A stretch of DNA of 64,000 nucleotides from the NCBI GenBank assembly GCA_000733355.1, contig JNVV01000028.1, forward strand, positions 288,762 through 352,761, in the 5' to 3' direction. Shown piece by piece: positions 1 through 11,046 of this stretch (the stretch's first letter is position 1; the number at the start of each line of letters is the position of its first letter). A model generated the notes under the pieces. It worked only from the letters and a program-made list of their open reading frames with translations. It was not told the DNA's origin and searched no databases. Position numbers and translations under genes: made by a program. This stretch comes from Falciphora oryzae. Its lineage: Eukaryota; Ascomycota; Sordariomycetes; Magnaporthales; Magnaporthaceae.

Positions 1-2208
1 AGCCGGAGGAGGTACTGGAGCCGGGGCGATATCCAAAGCGAAGCCAGAGCAATAGTTACGCTTGGGAACGAGACTGTGGCAAGTCTTAGGGCAGCGAAGC
101 GGTAGCCGAGGCGTTGGGGCTTGAATTCGAAAGATATTGTTCACTTGACTACGCCACATGTGTGAAACCCAAGGGCGGTCGACCGTCGGAATGGCAACGT
201 TCATATGTTCTGTTTTCCCGGTCCGTCATGAGAGTCTAATATCTAGTCTTGTTTATCGAATCGCGTTGCTTCTAAGCACCGTAGGCGGATGATATGTTTG
301 GGGGGGGGGGGTTTCTTAATAAAAAAAAAATAAAAAAAAAAGAGCTGATGTCAAGTGTCCGATGCGGGGTGTTTGGGATGCGTGTTTTGCTTGATGGTTT
401 TCAAGTTAAGATCAATCACAAAGAGAGGGTAATTCGGTCCTTGTATTTCCATCTTTATGCAAGTTTATGACACGGGAGCAGCAGCAGGATCAGCGCACTT
501 GGGCTGATTGATGTTGCAATGACACGAGCGAGGAATGCGATAGGATTAGAAGTAGCATCTGCAGCGGGTCGCAACAACCCGCCAAGGGTGGTACCAAAGG
601 CCGACCTGGTCTCAAAGAAGATGGGTTTGACCTTGATAGACGACTGCGTCACTTGAACCACTTTCGAGAGGCCAAATTTCCCAGTGAACAAGTCCCATTG
701 ACCAGCTCGGTTGAAGTCAGGGTCCAGGTTAATTCTCTCGAGGTACGGAATGTACTCGAAGTGCCGCATGATAGAAGAAAGTGATCTGCATAGTAGTTTT
801 GCAAGACTAGGAAAGAAGGCCATGCCGAGATGGTGGAAAGGAGCGGGACGGGGCGGGGCCGGCAGTTGGGGCCGGTGTGGCTACGACGTTACGTAGGCGG
901 CGGGGTCAAGGTTGGGTATCACTGCGGCCACACGTGTCGTGGGGGCGACTGTAAGGGTCCTTGGTAGGTACGACGTACCTAATGCAAGGTGAGATGGAGC
1001 GGGCGTCTTCGAAATGCTGAGTCTCTAGCTGATCTTGCACAAGATGCCGCAGGTCTGGACTCGAGCGGCTGAATTCGGGGTTGGGTAAGTTCCTCCTCCT
1101 GCATGGCTCACGGGCGGCAGCTGGGGCATCCGGACTGTCGGGTCCATTAGGGATCCTGGGGGATGCACCTGGCTACGGCACCGTAGACCATAGGGACAGG
1201 GCCGTCCGCATCGCGTCGGTGGCTGCCCGTGGGGTTTGGTAGCACGGTGCTTGCCCTTGCAGAAGTCGCAATTTTCTGGGAGCTAAGGCGAAGTGCGGTG
1301 AGAAACGTGGAAACGTACACAATCAAAGCAACATTGCTTGCGAAATCGTAAACGGAGGAGACCTGGTAACAGCCGCGGGCACCTGACCCTCGGTCTTTTT
1401 TGAGGCAGGGTCTCTATTTTATCAAAGCTCGGTTCAATCTCAGGTGCTGTAGCGTGGGGTCCAGGCGCATCTATATTGATCGGAGGAATTATTATTCTTG
1501 TGAGAGGCGAGCAAAAAAAAAAGAAAAAGATGCAAGACCATGTTCCCGAACGGCAGACTCTAAACCGAATCTTAGACCTTAGCTTCGTCTTGTAGTGTGA
1601 TGTTCACTCAGAAACTCGGGCTGGAGCACGTCCGGGTCAATTGCTGGGCAGGCAGGCAGCCAAGCTCGTCGCACGCGCTGGGACCAGAGGAAACTCGTGT
1701 TTCGACCGTGCGTCTATCTCGAGCCGAACTCAAAGACAAATGGGGACGCCATTTCATTGGTATTTGGAGACGCTCCTGCCCGCTTTCGCTGCCTGCCTCA
1801 GCTGCCCGCTTGGCAGGCTGGCCTCCGTACCATGAATCCATTCCCACTTGTCCGCGTGTGCCTGTAGAAGCCAGTGGAGCTCCAGTGCTGCTCCAGCGCT
1901 CCACAGACACCGCCCAAGCCCACCCGATGCAGCAGGACCGACCGGCCGACCGGCCTCTCCCACTAACTGCCTCGCTCGTCGAACGCCTCCAGTCGCCTGG
2001 TCTTGGCTCTCTCGCAGAGCAGAGAGACGCCAGGGCGGCCAAGCCTGCCTTGGACCTGGACCAACAACCCACACTGACAGAATCCACGTCGCGCCACGAA
2101 AGACACGATCGATGACGGTTGCACGGAAATGTAACTGCCCACCGCGCCGACCCCGATCCAGTGCAAGCAAGGCCTCTCTGTCGAGCAGAAGGAGCAACGG
2201 GCGCCAAA
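1..2208. other. Left-edge region and HUL4 upstream DNA, no supported gene
   Basis: No gene is convincingly supported here. At the very edge, one forward frame reads a short glycine-rich tail (AGGGTGAGAISKAKPEQ, then stop at 52-54), which could be the end of a gene lying outside the window, but this is too short to call. A G12 run at 300-311 is followed by A-rich DNA to about 341. The last several hundred bases before 2209 are probably promoter and 5' leader of the HECT ligase gene; they are GC-rich and give open frames on both strands that show no family resemblance. Confidence 0.5.
455..823 (-). CDS. Possible small hypothetical protein, 122 aa
   Basis: An ATG-initiated minus-strand frame of 122 codons. 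The predicted protein is not low-complexity, unlike most spurious frames in this GC-rich sequence, and ends with a short hydrophobic stretch (SALILLLLP). I recognise no family, no catalytic motif and no clear signal peptide. It stands alone in otherwise empty DNA, 1.4 kb from the start of the HECT ligase on the other strand. A frame of this length can arise by chance, so this is a weak call. Confidence 0.2.
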   Translation of the reverse strand: MAFFPSLAKLLCRSLSSIMRHFEYIPYLERINLDPDFNRAGQWDLFTGKFGLSKVVQVTQSSIKVKPIFFETRSAFGTTLGGLLRPAADATSNPIAFLARVIATSISPSALILLLLPCHKLA

Positions 2209-5200
2209 ATGGAGCAATTGCGGGAGAAGCCCTTGCCTCCCCTTCCTCCCCCGTCGCCGCCGCGCTCGCCTTCGCTGTTCCAGCGCCCGACAGCGAGTCC
2301 CAATGCTCGCCACCATCGCCAGTACCTACAGCCCGACACCAATGTGCCCAGCGGTCCGAGCCATCGCCGCACAGGGTCGGGTGCTTCAAGACCCGGTGAT
2401 CAGTCCAGGAATTCAAGCCACATCAGGGACTTTGAGTTCGTCGACGGCTCACAGCTTCAAGTCGAGTCCTCGTCCGATTCCGACGACTGCCGGCCCACCA
2501 CCCGTCGCCGTCCAGCACAACACGGACGCTCAATGAGCCACCCATTCCCCTCGCTCTTCCCCGGGAGGAAGAAGAAGAAGGCGTCACGTCCTGCTGCCGA
2601 CGCCGGAGGCTCCCGGTTTCTCGACGCCAGGGCAAGCGACGACGACAGCGACGACTTCGTGCCCGGGCCCAAGGCCCCCGCCAACCAGGCACACCAGAGA
2701 CATGGCCAGTCGACCGGAAGCAAGGACCTCGCCACAGGAAACTGCATGACGTGCGGTTCCCAGATGCGCTGGCCAAAGAGCCTAGCTGCGTTTAAGTGCA
2801 CCATATGCGTGACTGTAAACGACCTCAAGCCAACGGATCTCGGATCCAGACCGACGGGAGACCCCAAACATGACCGCCACGGCGAGAACGACCAGGGGTA
2901 CACATACGGTAGGCCTCACTACAGCCACTGATCTGCCACGACATCTGCATATTCTCCGCTTGGGATAAGTGGCTTGTGCTGATTATGTATCTTGAGAACA
3001 CTTCCAGCGCAACCAGTCTCACTCGAGCACACCAAACTGTTGGTCAGGACCTGTTTGCGCAGCTTCATTGCGTCATCGCTCTCCCAGCGCGCTGGTGCCG
3101 GTGGGAATCTGGCGCCTCAGGGGCTGATGCCTCCTCCAACTGACCGTGGAGGAGTGTTCTGGGATCCGGATGCGGAAACCCGGGACGACCATGACGGACG
3201 GCGCCTGTTCCCCAATTTCAATACGTCAGGCCTTGTAGAGAGCCCCCTCGAAGAACCGGATCCGTTCGACTCGATAGACAGACGCCGTCCGCCGAGGTCG
3301 TACTCCACATCATGTACTGATCAACGGCCGGTCGTCCAGGGGGTTCCCAGACAACCCAGCGGCCCGGCCCCGTGTGCAATGCCTGGTGGCGGCAGGGAGG
3401 TAGACCCAAGAAGGATCTTTAAGCCCCTCGAGGACTACTTGGTCACGTGCTTCACGTCATGGCGGTCTTTGAACTCGTCGTTTGGCGGTCCTAGGCCATT
3501 AAACCCCAGCGCAGCGACAAAGGTCGAAGAGGTCCGAAGACGGGTTCGCGCCCCGGATGTGCAGAGCCACAGAGGTAGCGGCTCGAGCTCAAGCCAGGCC
3601 GATTGCCCGATCACTGAGCTGGACCCCAAGCTGCTCCTTTTGGGAGACTTTGCGGAAAACGGCATGTGGTGGACCGGTGGACAGGAGGGTGGCTTTCCCG
3701 GTCGAGCGAGGCCCGGGACGTCCGGCAGGACTGACGATGCGCCTAGGCCTGCCACTCCCAGGTCCCTGAACATAGAGTGGGCAGAGCTGGAGGAATGGTA
3801 CAGCACCATCATAAATGCTGGCCAGCCGTGGAGAGACGTGTACGATGGCATGGTTGCTGCCGGGACGCTGCCACCGGCGACAGACCCTGCCCTCCGAAAA
3901 CTCGAGACACAGATCCTGGTCGCGCAGGAGCACGCGCAAAGGCTACTGCTCAAGGCGACCGAAATGTTTCTTAAGCGGCCTGGTCGGCCCTTGGTTGAGC
4001 CGGCTGACCTTCGGTTCTTGCTACTCATACTGGCGAACCCGCTGCTCTCGGCCAAGTGTCGGATGTTCACGGGACACTACGGCCGTCCGGGTGATAGGGA
4101 GAGGAACAACGCTCGCAGCGGCGCTGGTGTCGCCCGCGGAAATGGGCCTGCGGCTGGCCAGCACTCTGGAATCATCAAGCGCGTCCTCGGCATGATCTCC
4201 AACTCGTCCAACGAGTGCCACAACCAGCTCATCAACTGGCTCGTGAGATACCCAGAGCCTCGGCTTATGGAAGCCAAGGATCTCGTTGGCGGGTTCCTGG
4301 CATACCGTCTGATCCGGCAAAAGGAAAAGAAGCAAGAAGTCAAGGTCGATGTCACTGGTGGCCTCATACCTAACATGTCGGCCGGCCGCTCTGCCGCGGC
4401 CCTCCATGCTGCCCTGGGACAGTCGGGCAGGCAGTCCAAGAAGGGAAAGGAAGTTCTCCAGAAGATCGTTTTCAGTGACGATTGGCAGATAAAAGCTGCT
4501 GCTCGTGTGATGTCGCTCATCTTTGCGGCAAACAACCTTCGCTCTCCCCTCCGGAACTCGCGTGCTCTCTCGAATGGGCAGCACGGTGCCGAGGCAGACA
4601 GGCTCAAAGGTCTGGTTCATTCTCGCGGTCAGCTTCTGCCGACCTCGGACTTCTACATGACGCTCCTTGACGACGCGGACCTCATGGCCGACTTTGAGGC
4701 CTGGGAGAGCCGAAGGGGTAGGTTCTCGTTCTGCCAATATCCCTTCCTCTTGAGCATCTGGGCCAAGATCCAGATCCTAGAGCACGACGCAAAGCGGCAG
4801 ATGAGCAAGAAGGCCAGGGACGCCTTTTTTGATACCATCATGGGTCACGGGAATTTTGAGCAGTACCTCCATCTCAGCGTACGCCGGGACTGCCTTGTTG
4901 AGGATAGTCTGAGGGCTGTCAGCGGGGTTATTGGCAGCGGCAGCGAAGACATCAAGAAGGCCATCCGCATCGCTTTCAAGGGCGAGGAGGGTGTTGATGC
5001 AGGCGGCCTCCGGAAGGAGTGGTTTCTCCTCCTGGTGAGGGAGGTCTTCAACCCCGATCATGGTATGTGCTTCCAGGCCGGGGCTTTCCCCTCCTCCACC
5101 ACTGGTCCTATGTTTCATGGGCACTCGTCTAACTGCAGAGCTTTTGTCTACGTCCAGGGTTGTTTGTTTATGACGACGACTCACAGTACTGTTATTTCAA

Positions 5201-6077
5201 TCCCTATTCGTTTGAGACATCGGACCAGTATTTCCTGGTGGGCGTGGTACTCGGCCTTGCTATCTACAACTCAACCATCCTGGACATTGCGCTCCCGCCT
5301 TTTGCATTCCGTAAACTGCTCGCGGCTGCGCCCATATCGCTCAAAACACCTTCGCCCTACCCCAGAACTGTCATGACATACACTCTCGACGATCTTGCAG
5401 AGTTCCGTCCTCGGCTCGCTCGGGGCCTGAGACAGCTCCTTGAGTATGATGGCGACGTGGAGTCGACTTTCTGCCTGGACTTTGTCATCGACGTGGACAA
5501 GTACGGGTCGGTCGAAAGGATGCCCCTGACGCCAGGTGGTGAAAACAAACCGGTGACCAACTCGAACAGGAGGGAGTACGTGGATCTCTACGTTAGACAT
5601 CTCCTGGACACGGCCGTCGCCCGACAGTTCGACCCATTCAAACGTGGATTCTTCACTGTGTGCGGCGGGAACGCCCTCTCGCTGTTTAGACCCGAGGAGA
5701 TCGAGCTCTTGGTCAGAGGATCTGCGGAGTCGCTGGACATCAGCTCGCTGCGGACAGCGGCCGATTACGAGGGCTGGACTGGCGATGCCAGGGACACGGA
5801 GCCGACGGTGCGCTGGTTCTGGGAGCTGCTCGAGGAGGCCTCTCCGTCAGAACAACGCAAACTGCTCGTCTTCATCACGGGCAGTGACCGAATTCCTGCC
5901 ACGGGGGCTGCCTCCCTGGTGATCCGACTGACCTGCCTCGGAGACGACTGTGAACGATATCCCACAGCCCGAACCTGCTTCAACACTCTGACGCTCTGGC
6001 GGTATGGGTCCAAGGAGAAGCTGTCCCGCATGCTTTGGGATGCGGTCCACGAGAGCGAGGGCTTTGGCCTGAAGTAG
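2209..6077 (+). CDS. HUL4: HECT-type E3 ubiquitin ligase, Hul4-like
   Basis: Three exons: 2209-2908, 3008-5062 and 5158-6077 (1224 aa). Both introns (99 and 95 nt) are phase 1; the second junction restores the conserved HECT stretch FNPDHG|LFVYDDD. The ATG at 2209 has a good context (CAAAATGG) and is the first in-frame ATG. The N terminus is proline-rich and disordered, followed by a four-cysteine LSD1-like zinc finger (C179xxC182, C197xxC200). The C-terminal third, about residues 870-1224, is the HECT domain, with the thioester cysteine in TARTCFNTL at Cys1192, 32 residues from the end as is usual. HECT ligases take ubiquitin from an E2 onto this cysteine and pass it to a substrate lysine. 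Zinc finger plus HECT at about 1200 aa fits the filamentous-fungal Hul4 group; yeast Hul4 acts in nuclear and stress-related protein turnover. Family assignment is firm, orthology fairly firm. Confidence 0.9.
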
Positions 6078-6770
6078 AGGAAGAGCCTATGAGCTTTCCT
6101 CCCTGAAACTTATGCCTCGATTCATTTTACCTCGCCGTTGCAACATCTCCAACCAACGCACGCAGCAGGGGGTGTCTAATACGCGGACGAGAAGATACGG
6201 CACGGGTTGGTCGAATAATGTTGACCCGAATGGGCGGTCGAGAGCGTTCTTTCTGATTCGATATATTGTACTCGTTGACTGGTGATTTCGTTTGAAGAGC
6301 GACCGCCAGTACCCTGTTCCAGCCCGGTATGCCGTCGACGGCCGATTCCCAGCTGCTTTCTTTGCTTACCCATCTTTATGCACCATTCGGAGCGGACTGC
6401 ATCTTTGGACCCAGGAGTTTTGTTATGAAGGAAGAAGACATGAGCATATTTACATACAAAAAAAATCAGCATCCATATACCACCAACAGAGATAGCCGCT
6501 TTTCGTTCCTTTCTGCTAAGGCTGGCCTGCAGGTGGCCTCAAGACACGGCAGTGGTATGTAGATAGTCCGCCGTTACTAAACAGCGCAGGGTGGTTTCCA
6601 TACAGAGTCGCCACATCTTTTTATACAATGAGTAGTAGGTACACAGGAGGGGCTTGTAGCAGCCTCTGCCTTGCGCCCACAGTGACAACCGCGTTCTTGC
6701 CTGTCGCCTGATTTGCTACTACCACACCACGCCATAACATGCCATGCCATGCACCCAAACCTCGCACCGT
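6078..6770. other. Convergent intergenic region
   Basis: This is the shared 3' side of the HECT ligase (+) and mL61 (-). No open frame resembles a gene. A short A8 run near 6460 is the only simple sequence. Presumably it holds the 3' untranslated regions and terminators of both genes. Confidence 0.6.
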
Positions 6771-7749
6771 CTACATGGCGTTTGCGGCCTTGATGGCGTC
6801 GGCCTCCTTCCTGGCACGCTCGAGCAGGGCCTTTTCGCGCTTCTGCTTCTGGGTGTAGTCGCGCACGAGCGCGCGGTCGGCGTCGCCCTGCTTCTTCACG
6901 GCGGCCAGCTCGGCCATGTCCTCCCCGTCCTCGGGGCTGGGCCTGACGGGGATGGCGCCCGTCTTGGTCACGAGCTCGGACAGGATGGCGTCCGAGTGCA
7001 TGTGCGTCATGTCGATTGTGACGACGCGCTCGCCCTCGACCGGGGGAGGGGCCTGCGCGCTGCCGTCCCAGGCGGAGCGGCTGGCGGCCTGCTTTTGCTT
7101 GGCTTCTGTTGCTGCTGCTGTTGCTTCCGAGGTTGTTTCTGCTGTTGGGGCGGTTGGGGTCGCGGTTGTGGTGGTAGTTGGGTTGGTGGGGTCGGGAGTG
7201 GTGGCGGCAGCGGCAGCGGCCTTCTTCTTGCTCGAGCCGGGGGCGGACTGGCGCAGGTAGATGGACATGGTGGCGGGCATGTCGCTGTCGCGTGTCCTGT
7301 TGACAACCATTGGGACCGAGGGGTTCCAGAACTTTAACCTCGGGAGGTTGTCCCGCCAGAATTTCCTATATCATCCGGGGGGGAAAGAGAAAGGGATGTC
7401 AGCTCGGGAGGGATGGACGGCATCCGAGAGCAGTAGTAGCGTTTTGCGTACGTTGGTCCAACATGGCCCTTGTCGTTCTTGAGGCCAAACTCCATGTGTA
7501 TCCTGGTGATGTTGGTGGGCAGGACGGCTCCTCCTGGGCCGAATTTGAGGGCGTATAGCTGGGTTTGTGGCGTGGTTAGCTGTCGGTCAGGGATAGAGAG
7601 CTTGCCCGGAGCTGGACGACGGGGAATTGTACCTTCTATAAAGCATAAGGTCAGCATCACGACACATACAAAGGAGCATAGGAGGAACAAAGAATGCGGG
7701 GGGAACATACGTTCTTGAGCGCACGCATGCGCTTCACGACCGAGACCAT
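6771..7749 (-). CDS. MRP49: Mitochondrial large-subunit ribosomal protein mL61 (MRP49-like)
   Basis: Three exons on the minus strand: 7749-7711, 7558-7452 and 7365-6771 (246 aa). Exon 1 codes only MVSVVKRMRALKN; the introns are phase 0 and phase 2 with donors GTATGT and GTACGC. The first 80 residues carry the L51/S25/CI-B8 (thioredoxin-like ribosomal) fold signature: KFGPGGAVLPTNITRIHMEF, then RDNLPRLKFWNPSVPM and VNR. This combination is typical of the fungal MRP49/mL61 protein of the mitochondrial 54S subunit. After the core comes an alanine/threonine/proline-rich insert and a charged helical tail ending in NAM, longer than in yeast. The gene is divergent from the mitochondrial GTPase GEP3, which supports a mitochondrial-translation role. 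A related CI-B8-fold protein such as mS25 is the main alternative; I judge it less likely because of the NPSVPM core. Confidence 0.75.
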
Positions 7750-8186
7750 CTTGGGACGTTTGCGCGAGGGCTCACCAGCCCCTCGGGATTTGGCCAATTG
7801 GGTTCCGGTACGCGATCCCGAAGCTCTCGCGTGGCCGGCAGATCGGGGGCTTCGTCGTCGTGATGTGTGCTTCCAGCGTGGGGGCGTTCGCCGCTGGCCG
7901 CTTGCTTGAGGTTCCCGATGACAAGGGGTGCAGTTTTTCCTGCAGGGGCCTTCGCCGGCGCGGCACAGAAAAAAAGCACCCGCTTCAATTGGTGCGGAGC
8001 TGGTCGTCGTCGCAGGGGAGATGTGACCCCACCAAGGTGGGTTGGGGGAACGTCATTGGCCGTTGGTTCACTTTTCTTTTTTTTTCTCCAAGATGCGACT
8101 GCTCGTGATCTTTGTTCATGGATATCTCGTTATAAAACACTCGTTTCTCCCCTTTTTCCTAAGCTGGGGTACTGTCCCTCCGCAGC
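7750..8186. promoter_or_regulatory. Bidirectional promoter, mL61 / GEP3, with CCAAT boxes
   Basis: A 437-bp gap separates the start codons of two divergent genes, so it must contain both promoters. It carries CCAAT-type pentamers: a CCAATTGG palindrome at 7794-7801, CAATTGG at 7986-7992 (CCAAT on the minus strand) and ATTGG at 8055-8059. CCAAT boxes are bound by the HAP complex, a known regulator of fungal mitochondrial genes. Binding and shared regulation are inferred. Confidence 0.6.
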
Positions 8187-10448
8187 ATGCAGTCGGCAAC
8201 ATGGCTCAGGGCATCGCTTGGTTCTAGCGGGCGGAGGACGACGGCGCTCCTGTTCCAGGCGCCCCCGCTCTACCCCTGTCCAGCCGTCCGCGGCTTTGCC
8301 TCGGCCTGCGTCTCCTTGGGCCACCGCCGCTTGCCCACCTGCGGGCGGCGACAACGCGGGGATGCATCTGCGCGAGGGGCCCTTCCGCGGCCCAGTCTGG
8401 AGGTGCGCCGGGCTTACAGTCTGGAAGCAACACCACACCAAGAGACAGAGGAGCTCGACAATGGTTTGAAGGGCGCGGCACGTGAGGCCCTGTCTGGTCT
8501 GCCACCCCAGTGCACCGGCTGCGGCGCGCTCACGCAGACTGTCACGCCAGACCGGCCAGGCTACTATAACCCCGATAGGAAAGATGTCAAACTGTGTAGC
8601 GGCGTGGAGACGCCGCTGCCCAAAGTCCCAACGAGACACGAGAAGGAGGATTCGATAGTCAAGGCGGCGCTGCAGGCTGTCGAGCCCGAGAAGCTGGAAA
8701 AGCTGGGGGTGAACGTCGCTGCCCTCACTTCAGACCTCCCCAATTACCCCAAACAGCGGCGAGAACCGCCCCCGCCCCTCTGTGATCGCTGCCACAACCT
8801 GATACACCACTCGGAGGGCGCGCCCATCTTCCACCCCAGCCTCGAGGCCCTGCGCGAGACCATAAACGAGTCGCCGTACAAGTACAACCACGTCTACCAC
8901 ATCATCGACGCGGCCGATTTCCCCATGTCGCTGCTCCCCAATATCCACAGCCTGCTCGAGGCCATGCCGCTGCGGTCGCAGAACCGCCGGTCCAGGAGCG
9001 GACGGTTCTACAAGGACCGCAAGATCGAGATCAGCTTCGTCATCACGCGCTCGGACCTGCTAGCGCGCAAGAAGCAGCTGGTCGACGGCATGATGAGCTA
9101 CCTCAGGGAGACGCTGCGCGAGGCTCTCGGCAGGCGCGGCCGCCGCGTCCGCCTGGGCAACGTGCACTGCGTGAGCGCCCGGCGCGGCTGGTGGACCAGG
9201 GAGCTCCAGAGGGACATTTGGAAGCGCGGCGGCGGCTGCTGGTTCGTGGGCAAGGCCAACGTCGGCAAGAGCCGCCTGTTCCACGTCGTCTTCCCCAAGG
9301 GCGCCATGGGGCAGGCCCCGTCCAAGCATCAGGTAACGGTGCCAACGGATGCGGACCTGCAGGGCCGCGACTTGGAAGAGTCGGCCATGACGGAGCTGCT
9401 GCCCCCTCCCGAGGCGGCCCCGGGAGCCGAAGAGGACGAGGCGGAAGAGCTTGACGAATACTCGCTGCTCCCGCCCGCGCGCCGCGAGACCAACTTCCCC
9501 GAGATGCCGCTCGTGTCGCCGCTGCCCGGGACCACGGCGTCGCCGATCCGGGTGCCGTTCGGCAACGGCAAGGGCGAGCTGATCGACCTCCCTGGTCTCG
9601 AGCGCTCGCAACTGGAGCAGTATGTCAAGCCGGAGCACCGCCGGTCGCTGGTTATGAACAATCACATTCGACCCACAAAGGAAGTATTTGGACAGGGCAA
9701 GTCCTTGTTGATAGGCGGCTTCATCCGCATCACGCCAGAGTCGCCGGAACAAATATTACTGTCATGGTCGTTCGTCCCGCTCAAACAGCACGTCACAAGC
9801 GCGAGGAAGGCGGGAGCAATCCAGCGGCAGACGGGCGAGATCCACGTGGAGAACATCGCGACCGAGAAGGCTGCCGAGACGACCAAGCTCGCAGGCACCT
9901 ACGAGCTCCGCTGGGACGTGACCAAGGAGTACACGGGCCCGCTGATGGCCAAGCACGCGCGCAACATCAAGCTGGACCGCCTGCCCTTCCGCGTCCTCGG
10001 GGCCGACATCGTCATCGAGGGGGTCGGCTGGGTCGAGCTGGCGGTGCAGGTGCGGAAGAAGGACCTGGTCCCGAGAAAGCGTAGAGCAGAGCACAGAGAG
10101 GCCGCGAGGCCCAAGAGACGCAGCGGAGACGAGATCCGGCAGACCCTGGACCTCTCGGAGCCGGGCGACGAGGAGGTCCGGAGGGACGAGGAGGTCCGGA
10201 GGGACGAGGAGGTCCGGAGGGACGAGGACGGCGTGCCGGCAGAAGACGAAGAAGACCGTATACCCTGGCCGAAGGTGCATGTGCACACCCCCGAGGGCAG
10301 GTTTGTGAGCGCGCGGCCGCCGATGATGGCGAGTTTGTGCTGCCCGCCTCGCAAGCCGGAAAAGGGACGGCCCAGGAGGAGTATGAAGGGCGAGAAGAAG
10401 AGGGTCAAGGCGGCGAAGCGGGCGGCGACGGCGGGCGCTTCGGTTTGA
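8187..10448 (+). CDS. GEP3: Mitochondrial circularly permuted GTPase, Gep3/YqeH family
   Basis: Single exon, 753 aa. The first 25 residues are rich in Arg, Ser and Leu and look like a mitochondrial presequence. A zinc-binding pair follows (C109xxC112 and C199xxC202). The GTPase motifs are circularly permuted: the guanine-specificity motif ITRSD (286-290) precedes the P-loop GKANVGKS (355-362), and the switch-II-like DLPGLE comes later still. This order is diagnostic of the YqeH/NOA1/Gep3 group, which assists assembly of the small mitochondrial ribosomal subunit; yeast Gep3 (Mtg3) was named for a genetic interaction with prohibitins. A charged insert (EEDEAEELDE) separates the P-loop from switch II. 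The C terminus is Lys/Arg-rich and contains a short tandem repeat. Shares a promoter region with mL61. Confidence 0.88.
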   Translation: MQSATWLRASLGSSGRRTTALLFQAPPLYPCPAVRGFASACVSLGHRRLPTCGRRQRGDASARGALPRPSLEVRRAYSLEATPHQETEELDNGLKGAAREALSGLPPQCTGCGALTQTVTPDRPGYYNPDRKDVKLCSGVETPLPKVPTRHEKEDSIVKAALQAVEPEKLEKLGVNVAALTSDLPNYPKQRREPPPPLCDRCHNLIHHSEGAPIFHPSLEALRETINESPYKYNHVYHIIDAADFPMSLLPNIHSLLEAMPLRSQNRRSRSGRFYKDRKIEISFVITRSDLLARKKQLVDGMMSYLRETLREALGRRGRRVRLGNVHCVSARRGWWTRELQRDIWKRGGGCWFVGKANVGKSRLFHVVFPKGAMGQAPSKHQVTVPTDADLQGRDLEESAMTELLPPPEAAPGAEEDEAEELDEYSLLPPARRETNFPEMPLVSPLPGTTASPIRVPFGNGKGELIDLPGLERSQLEQYVKPEHRRSLVMNNHIRPTKEVFGQGKSLLIGGFIRITPESPEQILLSWSFVPLKQHVTSARKAGAIQRQTGEIHVENIATEKAAETTKLAGTYELRWDVTKEYTGPLMAKHARNIKLDRLPFRVLGADIVIEGVGWVELAVQVRKKDLVPRKRRAEHREAARPKRRSGDEIRQTLDLSEPGDEEVRRDEEVRRDEEVRRDEDGVPAEDEEDRIPWPKVHVHTPEGRFVSARPPMMASLCCPPRKPEKGRPRRSMKGEKKRVKAAKRAATAGASV
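10167..10226 (+). repeat. 18-bp coding tandem repeat in GEP3
   Basis: Three perfect copies of an 18-bp unit (GACGAGGAGGTCCGGAGG) plus a partial fourth, in frame, encoding DEEVRR three times. It lies in the charged C-terminal tail outside the GTPase core, where copy-number change would not shift the frame. Confidence 0.95.
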
Positions 10449-11046
10449 TTTGGGAGGGGCCATGTATAGAATCTGTACAACGGAAGAAGCACATAACTGT
10501 ATATACTTAGAATGTATATAAATCCAGGATCCCCATGATCGTCAGCCTTGCTCTCGTACTCGTTTCCCAGCAAACCAAATCAAAATCGAGTTCTGAGGAG
10601 GCTTCGGTGATGTGCCGGCTTGGCAGGCAGCCAAAGTCTTGGCCCCTCGCAGCGCTCGGCTCTCGACCCCCGACGTAAGGTTTCAGCCCACCTCAGTGGA
10701 ACGGTCCGGCACCACACGTCATTCTCTTGGTGGGCTGGCCTGTCCGACGCGGGGGGATTTGACAGCGCAGCTCGCAACCTTTGACGGGAGCGCATTCCAC
10801 GAACCGGTGCAGCGCGCTAGTCCAGTGTTGTCGTGTCGGTGTTTCTTTGGACGTTGACTTTTTTTTCGTGGTTATTCTTTCATTGTTACCTTGTTTTCCC
10901 AAACGACATTCGATCCTCTGCATAAATCAAACACCATCACCTAGCAGCAGCAAAAAACAACTCCTACCCTCACCCGCTGCTGCAGTTAGCCGTCTACCTT
11001 CCACATACCTCACCTCCCAGAGAACAAAAGCCACATACATACAGCC
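10449..11046. other. Intergenic region between GEP3 and YPI1
   Basis: GEP3 3' flank and YPI1 promoter/leader. The last 150 bases are CA/CT-rich, as is common in fungal 5' leaders. No gene seen. Confidence 0.6.

Noticed and set aside
1..114. Possible 3' end of a gene at the left edge
   Set aside because: Three forward frames are open for 17-37 codons; none can be assigned without sequence outside the window.
1608..2372. 254-codon minus-strand open frame overlapping the HECT ligase start
   Set aside because: Arg/Ser/Gly-rich composition typical of antisense GC-rich DNA and no motif; overlaps a well-supported coding exon.
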